Source: Bacillota bacterium (GTDB taxonomy: Bacteria > Bacillota > Clostridia > Oscillospirales > Oscillospiraceae). From it: DNA of 23,413 nt. The stretch covers positions 1 to 23,413 of the forward strand of contig JAEXWS010000225.1 of assembly GCA_023406225.1 (NCBI GenBank), read 5' to 3'. Below the pieces are notes generated by a model. It was not told where the DNA came from and searched no databases. It was given only the letters and a program-made list of their open reading frames with translations. Positions 6,387 through 14,003 of the stretch are shown here, one piece after another (within the stretch, counting starts at the first letter, position 1; the number at the start of each line of letters is the position of its first letter). The position numbers and the translations under genes are program-made.

Positions 6387-8384
6387 ATGGACAACGATAC
6401 AATTGACCGCACAGATTTTTCACAGCAAACACACATGCACGACGCCCCCAATCCCATCCAACGCGCGGATATCGCCAACTCCTGGCAGCGCTCCGAGGCG
6501 CTTGGCGCACGAACGAATCAAATATCGCCGCGATATCAAATAAAGCGCTTTATGATGCGGAACCTTTTAAAAGAAAAGCATGACTTTATCTCTTTTTGCT
6601 TGCCCTACATGAAGGCGCTCTTCCCGGGTGAGAAAAAGGCCGACTTCGCACTGGGGCTCACAGATGAAAAGGGGATCTTGCTGAAGGTTTTCTCCGGCGG
6701 AGAACTTGGGGCCAAGCTTGCCGCCCTGGGCTTCAAGGAGGCGGTGGACTGGTCCGAGCGGAGCGCGGGGACCAACGGGATCGGCACGGCCCTCATTTTG
6801 GGAAAAGCCTTTCAAACATTTGAAACGGAGCATTATTGCCGCTGTTTCCACGGTCTTACCAGCACCGGCGTACCAATTTACGACGAGGGTCAGTATGTCC
6901 AGGGTATTTTGTGCATGCTGGTCCCCGCCGGCACATCCGATCACAGTCTTGGAATGCTGAACACGGCGTGCCTCGCGATCCAAAACAAGCTGAAGCTGCG
7001 CATCACAAGGCAGGAAATGCAGATCGTCTCCAACTACCGCGACGCGATCCTGTATTCCAGCCACAGCGCCGTTATCTCCGTCAACCGTTCCGGAAAGATC
7101 CTGATGCTGAACCAGCCCGCGATCCGGCTGCTGCACCTTCCTCCGCAAGAGATCTGCACCGAAAATTTCCTGCTGGACCTTCTGCCCTCCGACAACGAGG
7201 GCCTGAAGGATATTTTGTACAATCACACAAGCGATACCGACGCGTCGATCGTCGTCCATACCCGGAAAGGGGCCATACGATGCAAGGTCAACACGGCCAC
7301 CGTGAAGCCGTGCACGCGGCACGAGGGCGGCATCGTCCTGTCCTTTGACGTCATCGAGACCATCAAAAACAACACGGAGGCGGCCGTGGCGGTGGAGTCC
7401 ACCGAATACAAAAGTTTCAACAACCTCATTGGCAAAAATCCCAAATTCGTTGAGCAGATCGCGCTTGCGAAAAACGCCGCCTTATCGGACGCCAACGTGC
7501 TTCTTCTGGGCGAGAGCGGCACGGGAAAGGACGTATTCGCCCAGGCGATCCATACGTATAGCAGCCGGGCAAACAACCGCTTTTTCGCCATCAACTGCAG
7601 CGCCATGCCCCGGGATCTGATCGCCAGCGAGTTATTCGGATATGCGGAGGGGTCCTTTACCGGCGCAAAAAAGGGAGGGACTCCCGGTAAGTTCGAATAT
7701 GCAAACAACGGCACGATCTTTTTGGACGAGATCGGCGATATGCCTCTGGACCTCCAAGGCCATCTCCTGCGAATCATCGAGAACCGGACGGTGCAGCGGA
7801 TCGGCGCGAACAAGTCCATTCCTCTGGATGTCCGAATCATCGCGGCAACCAACCAAAACCTGCAGCAGGCCGTGCAGAAAGGAACCTTCCGCCAGGATCT
7901 GTATTACCGCCTCAATGTCATCACGATCCGCATGATCCCTCTGCGCGAGCGTTTGGACGATTTAAAGGAATTGTCCTGCTATTTTTATTCGACCTTGACA
8001 AGCAGCCTGCGTCCGCCGGCCAACCCCATCGCGGACACGTTTATCCAGGTCCTGCAAAATTATGATTTTCCCGGCAATGTCCGCGAACTGCGGAATATCG
8101 TTGAGCGCAGCATGGCCATGTATCCCAACCGGGTTTTGGACGCCTCCTGCCTGCCTTTTGATGATCTTTTCAACACGGCTTCCGCCCTTCCCGAAAAAGA
8201 GTCCCCCCAGACGGTCCCCACGGACGGCGAGGACCGCTCGGGCGACCGGGAGCGCGTTTATTTCCTGCTTGTCAAAAACAAGGGGAACGTCAGTAAAACA
8301 GCGCAGGAGATGGGGATCGCCCGCACTACCTTGTATCGAAAAATGGAGCGGTACGGCTTGAGCAAGACCTTTAAGCTGATGTAA
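6387..8384 (+). CDS. AcoR-like sigma-54-dependent transcriptional activator
   Basis: A 665-residue bacterial enhancer-binding protein that should activate the divergent sigma-54 promoter. The N-terminal sensory part begins with SWQRSEALG and contains a GAF-like domain (about 60-190) with the motif SAGTNGIGTAL, as in AcoR. A PAS-like segment follows (about 215-330; VISVNRSGKILMLNQPA). The AAA+ domain has Walker A GESGTGKD (about 374-381), the sigma-54 contact loop GSFTGA (about 421-426) and Walker B TIFLDEIGD (about 441-449), all intact. The end carries a Fis-type helix-turn-helix (about 626-662; GNVSKTAQEMGIARTTLYRK). There is no receiver domain, so the signal is probably a small ligand or acyl-CoA bound by GAF or PAS. 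An AGGGG site lies 7 nt before the ATG. A terminator follows at 8441. Confidence 0.95.
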   Translation: MDNDTIDRTDFSQQTHMHDAPNPIQRADIANSWQRSEALGARTNQISPRYQIKRFMMRNLLKEKHDFISFCLPYMKALFPGEKKADFALGLTDEKGILLKVFSGGELGAKLAALGFKEAVDWSERSAGTNGIGTALILGKAFQTFETEHYCRCFHGLTSTGVPIYDEGQYVQGILCMLVPAGTSDHSLGMLNTACLAIQNKLKLRITRQEMQIVSNYRDAILYSSHSAVISVNRSGKILMLNQPAIRLLHLPPQEICTENFLLDLLPSDNEGLKDILYNHTSDTDASIVVHTRKGAIRCKVNTATVKPCTRHEGGIVLSFDVIETIKNNTEAAVAVESTEYKSFNNLIGKNPKFVEQIALAKNAALSDANVLLLGESGTGKDVFAQAIHTYSSRANNRFFAINCSAMPRDLIASELFGYAEGSFTGAKKGGTPGKFEYANNGTIFLDEIGDMPLDLQGHLLRIIENRTVQRIGANKSIPLDVRIIAATNQNLQQAVQKGTFRQDLYYRLNVITIRMIPLRERLDDLKELSCYFYSTLTSSLRPPANPIADTFIQVLQNYDFPGNVRELRNIVERSMAMYPNRVLDASCLPFDDLFNTASALPEKESPQTVPTDGEDRSGDRERVYFLLVKNKGNVSKTAQEMGIARTTLYRKMERYGLSKTFKLM

Positions 8385-8440
8385 ATCAGCGGCCGCCCAG
8401 GCGCGGCGCATTCCTCACCCGCTTTTCAGCCGCGTCCAAA

Positions 8441-8483
8441 AAAGGGGGCTGCCGTCTGCACAGCGCAGACGGCAGCCCCCTTT
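8441..8483 (+). terminator. Rho-independent terminator after the activator gene
   Basis: A perfect 19-bp stem (8441-8459 with 8465-8483) and a 5-base loop ACAGC. The arms begin with AAA and end with TTT, so it can work in both directions. It lies 57 nt after the activator stop codon. Confidence 0.85.
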
Positions 8484-8757
8484 CCCTTACCGGAGCCACA
8501 GCCCTCCGGCGGGCTTCCCCTCCCTTTCCGCTGCCGCCGGTTTTTCGCCGCCGCATACGGCGGCTTTCTTTAAAACCCAGACACATGGCCGGCGACGGCC
8601 ACCTCCGCAGGACGGGCGTTCCCTGCATCCGTTATCTCCGGCATATCCGCCACGCTTTCCGGTCCCTGGCGGCGGGCCGCCTCACCGCAACGCCGCTCGC
8701 TCCCCAGGGACCGCCGGGCCATACCGGCCCGGCGGAGAGAAAAGTGGAAAGATTTCA
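8484..8757. other. Gene-free, hairpin-rich intergenic region
   Basis: No credible coding frame is seen. The stretch holds several further stem-loops: CCGGCGG/CCGCCGG (8506-8512 and 8534-8540) followed by TTTTT; GCCGCCG/CGGCGGC (8547-8553 and 8558-8564) followed by TTTCTTT, a second terminator-like element; GGTCCCTGG/CCAGGGACC (8661-8669 and 8704-8712); and CCGCCGGGCC/GGCCCGGCGG (8711-8720 and 8726-8735). It insulates the activator gene from the next transcription unit. Confidence 0.6.
8547..8571 (+). terminator. Second, tandem terminator-like hairpin
   Basis: A 7-bp GC stem with a CATA loop followed by TTTCTTT. It directly follows another inverted repeat ending in five T (8506-8545). It would catch transcripts that pass the 8441 terminator. 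Confidence 0.55.
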
Positions 8758-8786
8758 TTGACAATCATTCAAAAAATGATTATCGT
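8758..8786 (+). promoter_or_regulatory. Sigma-70-type promoter of the GntR regulator gene, with inverted repeat in the spacer
   Basis: A perfect TTGACA (8758-8763) and TATCGT (8781-8786) are separated by 17 bases. The spacer is almost filled by an inverted repeat, AATCATT (8763-8769) and AATGATT (8775-8781), a plausible operator for autoregulation or for another repressor. The GntR start codon is 85 bases past the -10 box. Confidence 0.6.
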
Positions 8787-8870
8787 TTTAATACGCTGAA
8801 ATTGGTGCAAATACGATCCAACACACAAAGCCCGGCGAATGTCTGAGCATGTCATGACAAAGGAGAAGAA

Positions 8871-9590
8871 ATGACAAACAAAAGAAACGACAAAACTTAT
8901 CTGGAACTGTTCAGTTCACTGTCCCAGAAAAACCGCAAAAATATCTCCGAGACCCTGTTTGAACGGCTGAGGGACGCCATCCTCTGCGGAGACCTGCCCT
9001 CCGGGTATATGTTTCCCAATGAGAACGAGCTCTGTCAGGCGCTGAACATCGGGAGGGGCTCCCTGCGGGAGGCCTATGCGTCGTTGGAGACCCTGCATTT
9101 GATCACACGTAGCAAGAGCGGGACCTGTGTAAACGACCAGCAGGAGATCCAAAACGACATGAATTTTAAGGCCATCGCACAGCTCTCAGACGTAAAGGAG
9201 CTCTCGGAGTACCGGATGATCATCGAAGTGGGCGCTGTGCAGCTGGCTGCGCAGAATATAAGGCCGGATGAGATCGCCAAAATGGAGAAGATTTTCGCAG
9301 CCATGCAGAATGATCTGGACGACCCCATCCGCCTGTCGCAGTATGATTTTGATTTTCATTCCCTGATGATCAAGGCCGCGCGCAACCAGCTCCTCACCAT
9401 CTCCTTCCATACGATCCGGGCGGTTTATGAGGAATTCACAGAGACGGTGTTTGCCAGCGGCTATGCGGAGCAGTCTCTTCTGGACCACGGGGCCATCCTT
9501 GACGCCCTTCGGATACACGATCCGGATCTTGCAGCGGAGATGATGAAGCGGCATCTGCTGAGCGTGGAGAAATTTCGTTCAAAGCCCTGA
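8871..9590 (+). CDS. FadR/GntR-family transcriptional regulator (FCD domain)
   Basis: A 239-residue DNA-binding repressor or activator, likely controlling the operon that starts 179 nt downstream. The winged helix-turn-helix occupies about 25-90, with LFERLRDAILCGDLPSGYMF, the recognition segment LNIGRGSLREAYASLETLHL and the wing RSKSGTCVN. The C-terminal FCD domain (about 105-235) has the Asp/His metal-binding pattern of the family: FDFHSLM, then LDHGAILDAL and MKRHLLSVE. Such domains usually bind a carboxylate ligand around a metal ion, which fits a sugar-acid or organic-acid effector. The ATG is preceded by AAGGAG at 6 nt. No terminator is seen between it and the next operon, so some read-through is possible. 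Confidence 0.94.
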   Translation: MTNKRNDKTYLELFSSLSQKNRKNISETLFERLRDAILCGDLPSGYMFPNENELCQALNIGRGSLREAYASLETLHLITRSKSGTCVNDQQEIQNDMNFKAIAQLSDVKELSEYRMIIEVGAVQLAAQNIRPDEIAKMEKIFAAMQNDLDDPIRLSQYDFDFHSLMIKAARNQLLTISFHTIRAVYEEFTETVFASGYAEQSLLDHGAILDALRIHDPDLAAEMMKRHLLSVEKFRSKP

Positions 9591-9677
9591 GTCCCGCTGT
9601 CCCGGTTTGGCCGAGGCCCTGAACAAAGGCGGTCAAAATACCCAAAAACGCATAAATATCCTGTGAACTTTGCGGGA

Positions 9678-9706
9678 TTGACAAAAAGGGACAATGGGCC
9701 TACTCT
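9678..9706 (+). promoter_or_regulatory. Sigma-70-type promoter of the lactonase-TRAP operon
   Basis: TTGACA (9678-9683) and TACTCT (9701-9706) are separated by exactly 17 bases. The -10 box is a moderate match and the -35 box is perfect. It sits just before the inverted repeat at 9718, giving a regulated-promoter layout. Confidence 0.5.
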
Positions 9707-9717
9707 TTTGTTGTAGG

Positions 9718-9742
9718 TTGTATGACAAGATACATCATACAA
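9718..9742. promoter_or_regulatory. Operator-like inverted repeat, likely GntR regulator site
   Basis: TTGTATGA (9718-9725) and TCATACAA (9735-9742) form a perfect 8-bp inverted repeat with a 9-base spacer. It begins 11 bases after the -10 box, overlapping the probable transcription start, where a bound repressor would block initiation. The divergent-half-site layout fits FadR-type GntR dimers. No second copy was noticed in the window. Confidence 0.65.
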
Positions 9743-9769
9743 ACGAAAATGAAAGGAGTCTTGCGCTTT

Positions 9770-10837
9770 ATGGAAACGAAAGTCCCAAAGACGGACGGGC
9801 GGGGTTTTCCCTCCGGCATGTACCTGAACCAGGATCACCCCATGGACCGGACTCAGTGGCTGGAGGACACTTTCCCGGAGTGGGGTACTTTTCTGAATCA
9901 GCAGATCGAAAATTATGAGGTCCCGAAAGGCCAGGTGAGCCTGTGGTGGTGCGGCGGTCCCTCTTGGGTCATCAAGACCGACGAGGGCGGCCTTTTCATG
10001 CTGGATCAATACTGCGGCCCCTCTATGTATACGGAGCTGTATTACTGCGGCGTATGCAAGCAGGCGGGGGCGGACAGCATCAACTGGATCCGGCTGAACC
10101 CCCAGGTCATCGACCCCTGGCAGTTCCGCCATGTCGACGGCGTGTTCTGCACCCATGCCCACCAGGACCACTGCGACCTGTATGCGGTCAAGGCGCTGCT
10201 GAACACCACGGACGCGCCGTTCTACGCGCCTCCCGTGGCTGTTGAGAAGCTGAAGGGCTTCGGCGTGCCTGATGAACGCATCGTTGTGGCGAAGGTCGGT
10301 GATTCCATCAAGGTCAAAGGCGCGGAAGTGGACATCCTGATCTGCTACGACCAGACAGCGATCAAAACCGGCACCGGAGACGCCGTGCTGCCCTTTGAGC
10401 AGGCGGCATGCTGCTATCTGTTCAAGACCAGCGCGGGCAATATCCTGTTTATGGGCGATACCTGGTATCACGACGGCTACGTGGCCATCGCCCAGAAGTA
10501 TGATATCGACGTGGCGATCTTCGACATGGGCTGCAACGCGCCCGGCGCCACCGACAAGATGACCCCGTACGACTGCGCCCGCGTGGGGCAGACGCTGAAA
10601 GCGAAGCTGCTGATCCCCGATCACTATGACAACTGGGCGAACACGGCCGGCGACCCCGAGCTGCTTGTCGACCAGTTCACGCGGATCGTCCACGAGAACA
10701 CCCCGGAGATCAAAACGATGATCATGCGCTGCGGCGGCCGCTTCAACTATCCCGCGGACAAGGATAAGGGCCGCTACCGCTATCCGGACGGCAGCGAAAA
10801 CTACGATTTCAGCAAGTCCAATTTTTCCAAGCATTGA
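9770..10837 (+). CDS. UlaG-like metallo-beta-lactamase-fold hydrolase (probable lactonase)
   Basis: A 355-residue cytoplasmic metallohydrolase. Length and sequence resemble L-ascorbate-6-phosphate lactonase UlaG (354 residues in E. coli) along the whole chain, as recalled: TFPEWGTFLNQQIENYEVPKG near the N terminus, the metal motif THAHQDH (128-134), GDTWY (229-233), TDKMT, and PDHYDNW around His285. A lactone or cyclic ester is the likely substrate. No ascorbate PTS or other Ula genes are nearby, so it probably acts on a different, unphosphorylated compound. The ATG at 9770 is used because AAGGAG lies 11 nt upstream; the frame is open to an ATG at 9722 that has no ribosome binding site and overlaps the operator. 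It is the first gene of the TRAP/dehydratase operon. Confidence 0.88.
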   Translation: METKVPKTDGRGFPSGMYLNQDHPMDRTQWLEDTFPEWGTFLNQQIENYEVPKGQVSLWWCGGPSWVIKTDEGGLFMLDQYCGPSMYTELYYCGVCKQAGADSINWIRLNPQVIDPWQFRHVDGVFCTHAHQDHCDLYAVKALLNTTDAPFYAPPVAVEKLKGFGVPDERIVVAKVGDSIKVKGAEVDILICYDQTAIKTGTGDAVLPFEQAACCYLFKTSAGNILFMGDTWYHDGYVAIAQKYDIDVAIFDMGCNAPGATDKMTPYDCARVGQTLKAKLLIPDHYDNWANTAGDPELLVDQFTRIVHENTPEIKTMIMRCGGRFNYPADKDKGRYRYPDGSENYDFSKSNFSKH

Positions 10838-10879
10838 ACGGGACGGAAATATAATCGTGTGAAAAGAGAGGACGCTTCT

Positions 10880-11995
10880 ATGTTGAAAAGAACACTTGCT
10901 ACCGCTCTGGCGCTGGTAATGAGCCTGTCCCTGGCCGCGTGCGGCAGTCCCGCCGCCACCACTCCGGCGGAGGGCTCCGACGGTTCCTCTGAGCCCTCCG
11001 GGAAAAAGCAGGTCCTGAACCTGACCATCGGCGCCGGCCATTCCGCGGGCTCCATGGAATACATCGATTCCCTGGATCAGTTTTTCAAGCCCGAAGTGGC
11101 TTCCCGGGTCGCCGCCGAGACCGACTACGAGATCCAGTGGACGGACGCCTACGGAACGGTGGCCGGCCTTTCTGAGACGCTGACGGCCACCCAGGACGAT
11201 TTGATCGATTTTTGCGCGGTCACGCTGTCCCCGGTCTCCGGCCAGCTGCCCTATCACCAGTTCAGCATTTACCTGCCCTTCTGCACCGGCGACGATGAGA
11301 TCTGCCTGAAGGCCTCGAAGCAGGTCTATGACGAATTTTCCACGGAGCTGGTCGCTTCCCTGGAGAGCGATTATAACTCGAAGCTGCTGTCGATCATGGT
11401 CCTGGACTCCTATGAGATCTTCTCCGACCGGCCCATGACGACCCTGGCGGATCTGAACGGCGCCAAGATCGGCGGCTCCGGAAGAAACCTGCTTTGGCTG
11501 GAAAATACCGGCGCGGTGCCCGTGCAGTCCAATATGGGCGACGGATACACCTCGCTGCAGACCGGCCTCATCAACGGCCAGTTTGCGGCGCCCCATTGGG
11601 CGATCAAAGCGAATTATCAGGATATCTGCAAATATGCCACGGACATGGGCATTGATTCCACCGCCGGCGTGATCCTGATCGCAAACGTGGACAAGTGGAA
11701 TTCTCTTCCCGCCGAGGTGCAGAAGATCATTACGGAGGTTTCCGGAGAGCTGGAGACCTATCACCTGGAATACACCGAGTCCTGCCGTCAAACCGCATAC
11801 GACACCTTTACGGCTGCGGGCGGGACCATCGTGAGCATGTCCGCGGAGGAGCAGGCGAAGTGGCTGGCGGCAGTCCCCAACATCCCGGATACGGCGACCG
11901 AGCTTGGCGAGACCGGCCTGAAGATCCTGGAGCGGTATGTTGAGATCTTAAAAGACGACTACGGCGTCGATATCCCCCGCGAGTGGACCTTTTAA
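10880..11995 (+). CDS. dctP: TRAP transporter substrate-binding lipoprotein, DctP family
   Basis: The extracytoplasmic binding protein of a TRAP transporter, 371 residues. The ATG at 10880 has GAGG 8 nt upstream; an in-frame GTG at 10859 is rejected. A signal sequence ends in the lipobox LAAC with Cys21 as lipid anchor, as expected in a Gram-positive cell, followed by a Ser/Pro/Gly/Glu linker. The fold-typical segment LADLNGAKIGGSGRNLLWL spans about 189-207. Most DctP proteins have an Arg directly after K-I, which binds the substrate carboxylate. Here it is Gly198, with an Arg at 202, pointing to a distinct subfamily and perhaps an unusual ligand. The membrane subunits follow after a 134-nt gap with a strong hairpin. 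Confidence 0.92.
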   Translation: MLKRTLATALALVMSLSLAACGSPAATTPAEGSDGSSEPSGKKQVLNLTIGAGHSAGSMEYIDSLDQFFKPEVASRVAAETDYEIQWTDAYGTVAGLSETLTATQDDLIDFCAVTLSPVSGQLPYHQFSIYLPFCTGDDEICLKASKQVYDEFSTELVASLESDYNSKLLSIMVLDSYEIFSDRPMTTLADLNGAKIGGSGRNLLWLENTGAVPVQSNMGDGYTSLQTGLINGQFAAPHWAIKANYQDICKYATDMGIDSTAGVILIANVDKWNSLPAEVQKIITEVSGELETYHLEYTESCRQTAYDTFTAAGGTIVSMSAEEQAKWLAAVPNIPDTATELGETGLKILERYVEILKDDYGVDIPREWTF

Positions 11996-12027
11996 CCCTG
12001 ATATAGATCCATAGATACATCATGAAC

Positions 12028-12081
12028 GCAAGGCTGCAGGCTGGTATGAGCGATCGGAAACGGCCAGCCTTGCAGCCTTGC
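12028..12081 (+). other. Intercistronic hairpin downstream of dctP
   Basis: GCAAGGCTGCAGGCTGG (12028-12044) pairs with 12064-12081 (CCAGCC-T-TGCAGCCTTGC) over 17 bp with one bulged T and a 19-base loop. No T-run follows. Such hairpins after binding-protein genes commonly protect the upstream message and raise binding protein over membrane subunits; that role is inferred here. Confidence 0.65.
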
Positions 12082-12129
12082 TGCAATGACCCTGAACAGG
12101 CGGCCATCGTTCGCCGAGGAAGGTAGCTT

Positions 12130-12654
12130 ATGAGTTTGATAAGAAAGATCAATGAGATCCTGCAGAAAATCGCAAAATTTCTGACCTTTTTAGGTGGACT
12201 CATGCTGATCGTCATGATGCTCATCACGACGGCAGATGTGATCCTCCGCACTTTTTTCGGTTCCACCATTCAAGGCGCGTCTGTGATCGTCAGAAACCTG
12301 CTGATCGTCGCGATGTTCCTGGGGCTGCCCTATGTCACGTTCACCAAGGGCCACACCCGGTCGGAGGTGATCTATGCGCGCGGGTCGGCCCGCGTCAAGA
12401 TGATTTTGGACATCCTTGCCTACGGCATCGGCGCCGTCCTGTTTTTTTTGATGTCCTACAGCCTGATCGGTCCTGTGATGAAGGCCTTTGCGACAAATCA
12501 GTTCGATTCGGAGGGGACCTTCATGATGTCTCTGGCTCCGTTCTATGTCCTTTCCCTGTTTGGCGCGATTTTCTCCCTGTATGCGGCGCTGTACAACTTC
12601 GTTGTAATGCTTATGGACGCCGTTCGGAACAGGAAAGGAGCTGAGCAGAAATGA
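12130..12654 (+). CDS. dctQ: TRAP transporter small membrane subunit, DctQ family
   Basis: A 174-residue integral membrane protein with four hydrophobic segments, near 17-40, 52-71, 92-114 and 136-160, the standard DctQ topology. The first-helix motif MMLITTADVILRTFFG and the following PYVTFTKGHTRSEV segment (family: G-x-H-x-R/V-D/E) are typical. It pairs with DctM to form the sodium-driven permease fed by the DctP lipoprotein. The GAGGAAGG site lies about 6 nt before the ATG. Its stop overlaps the start of dctM in ATGA, so the two are translationally coupled. Confidence 0.93.
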   Translation: MSLIRKINEILQKIAKFLTFLGGLMLIVMMLITTADVILRTFFGSTIQGASVIVRNLLIVAMFLGLPYVTFTKGHTRSEVIYARGSARVKMILDILAYGIGAVLFFLMSYSLIGPVMKAFATNQFDSEGTFMMSLAPFYVLSLFGAIFSLYAALYNFVVMLMDAVRNRKGAEQK

Positions 12655-13979
12655 ATGCCAGTATTGTTATCGCGCTGGTGACGGTCGCGCTGTTGGTGGT
12701 CCTGATCTTCTGCGGCGTCCATATTTCGTTCTCGCTGATGTCCCTGAGCTTTTTGGGCATTTATCTGGTGACGAAAAATTTGAACAGCGCGCTGAGTATC
12801 ATCTCCACGACGTCTTTTAACGCGATACGGACATACACATATTGCGTCATCCCCCTCTTTATGCTGATGGGCACCATCATGGCGGTATCCGGTTCGGCAG
12901 GGGACCTGTTCAAATTTGCCAACCGGATGCTGCGAAAAGTGCCCGCCGGTCTGGCGGCGGCCACAGTGATCGGCAACGCGATCTTCGCGGCGGTGACCGG
13001 CGTCAGCGTGGCATCCGCCACGGTGTTCAGCCAGATCGCCATCCCCGAAATGAAGAAATTCAAATATGACGCCAACTTTGCCACCGGCATCGTGTGCGGC
13101 TCATCCAACCTGGGCATGATCATCCCGCCCAGCCTGTTCTTCATCGTTTACGGCACCGTCGCGCAGGTGTCCATCGGCAAGCTGTTCGTGGGCGGCGTTC
13201 TTCCCGGCGTCCTGATGGCGGTGATCTTCATCGCCTACGCCTCCGCCTACGGCTGGAAGCACCCGGAGCTGATCGGACTGGACGCGCAGCATAAGCCGCT
13301 GTTCCAGGAGACCGTTCCCCTGACGAAAACGAAAGCCACCATGATGGCGCTGCCCATCTGCCTCCTGATCATCGTTGTCCTGGGCGGCATCTGGGGCGGA
13401 TTTTTCACCCCGACGGAAGCCAGCGCCATCGGCTGCGCAGGCGCGTTTATCATCGCTCTGGGGAAACGCTCCCTGAAGCCGCGGAATGTGATCGATCTTC
13501 TGATCGATACCAGCAAATCCAGCGCCGGGATCCTTTTGCTGCTGGTCTCCGCGCAGATGTACAGCCGCCTGCTGTCCATCAGCGGCGCGGTCAGCTGGAT
13601 ATCCACATCCATCTTGAATGCGGCGCTGCCGCCCTGGCTTTTGATCGCGATCTTCCTGCTGCTGGTCCTGGCCCTTGGATGCGTGATCGACGGAAGCTCC
13701 ATTATTTTGCTCACCACGCCGATCATCCAGCCGGTCATCACAAGCCTTGGCTTTGATCAGGTCTGGTGGGGCGTCATCCTGGTGATCGCGGTATGCATTG
13801 GGCAGATCACGCCGCCCTTCGGCACCATCATATTCGCCTGCAAGAACGTCTTGGGCGATATGGTCGAGGTCGGGACGATCTTCAAGTATGCGGCGCCGTA
13901 TATCCTTTTGATGATCCTGACGATCCTCATCCTGTTGGTGTTCCCGGGGGTAGTCCTCTGGCTTCCCAGTATGATGTGA
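12651..13979 (+). CDS. dctM: TRAP transporter large membrane subunit, DctM family
   Basis: A 442-residue polytopic membrane protein, the usual DctM length, forming the elevator-type transport domain that couples sodium import to solute uptake. Recognisable segments are the scaffold-like N-terminal helices, LGMIIPPSLFFIVYG with the conserved Ile-Pro-Pro turn (around 150-165), GGIWGGFFTPTEASAIG (around 244-260), and IGQITPPFGTIIFACKN (around 383-399), the second conserved substrate/sodium loop. The gene overlaps dctQ by four bases (ATGA). The transported compound is probably a carboxylate, as for nearly all TRAP systems. The operon suggests a polyhydroxy acid or a related hydroxy acid. Confidence 0.95.
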   Translation: MNASIVIALVTVALLVVLIFCGVHISFSLMSLSFLGIYLVTKNLNSALSIISTTSFNAIRTYTYCVIPLFMLMGTIMAVSGSAGDLFKFANRMLRKVPAGLAAATVIGNAIFAAVTGVSVASATVFSQIAIPEMKKFKYDANFATGIVCGSSNLGMIIPPSLFFIVYGTVAQVSIGKLFVGGVLPGVLMAVIFIAYASAYGWKHPELIGLDAQHKPLFQETVPLTKTKATMMALPICLLIIVVLGGIWGGFFTPTEASAIGCAGAFIIALGKRSLKPRNVIDLLIDTSKSSAGILLLLVSAQMYSRLLSISGAVSWISTSILNAALPPWLLIAIFLLLVLALGCVIDGSSIILLTTPIIQPVITSLGFDQVWWGVILVIAVCIGQITPPFGTIIFACKNVLGDMVEVGTIFKYAAPYILLMILTILILLVFPGVVLWLPSMM

Positions 13980-14003
13980 CGCGCGGGAGAAAGGAGAGCT
14001 GTT

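Noticed and set aside
8763..8781. AT-rich inverted repeat as a Fur box
   Set aside because: It shares some AATGATTATC-like bases, but the repeat unit and spacing do not fit, and no iron genes are nearby.
9461..11791. Open frame of 776 codons on the minus strand
   Set aside because: It lies opposite the GntR, lactonase and DctP genes, all of which have motifs and ribosome binding sites; its translation is low-complexity.
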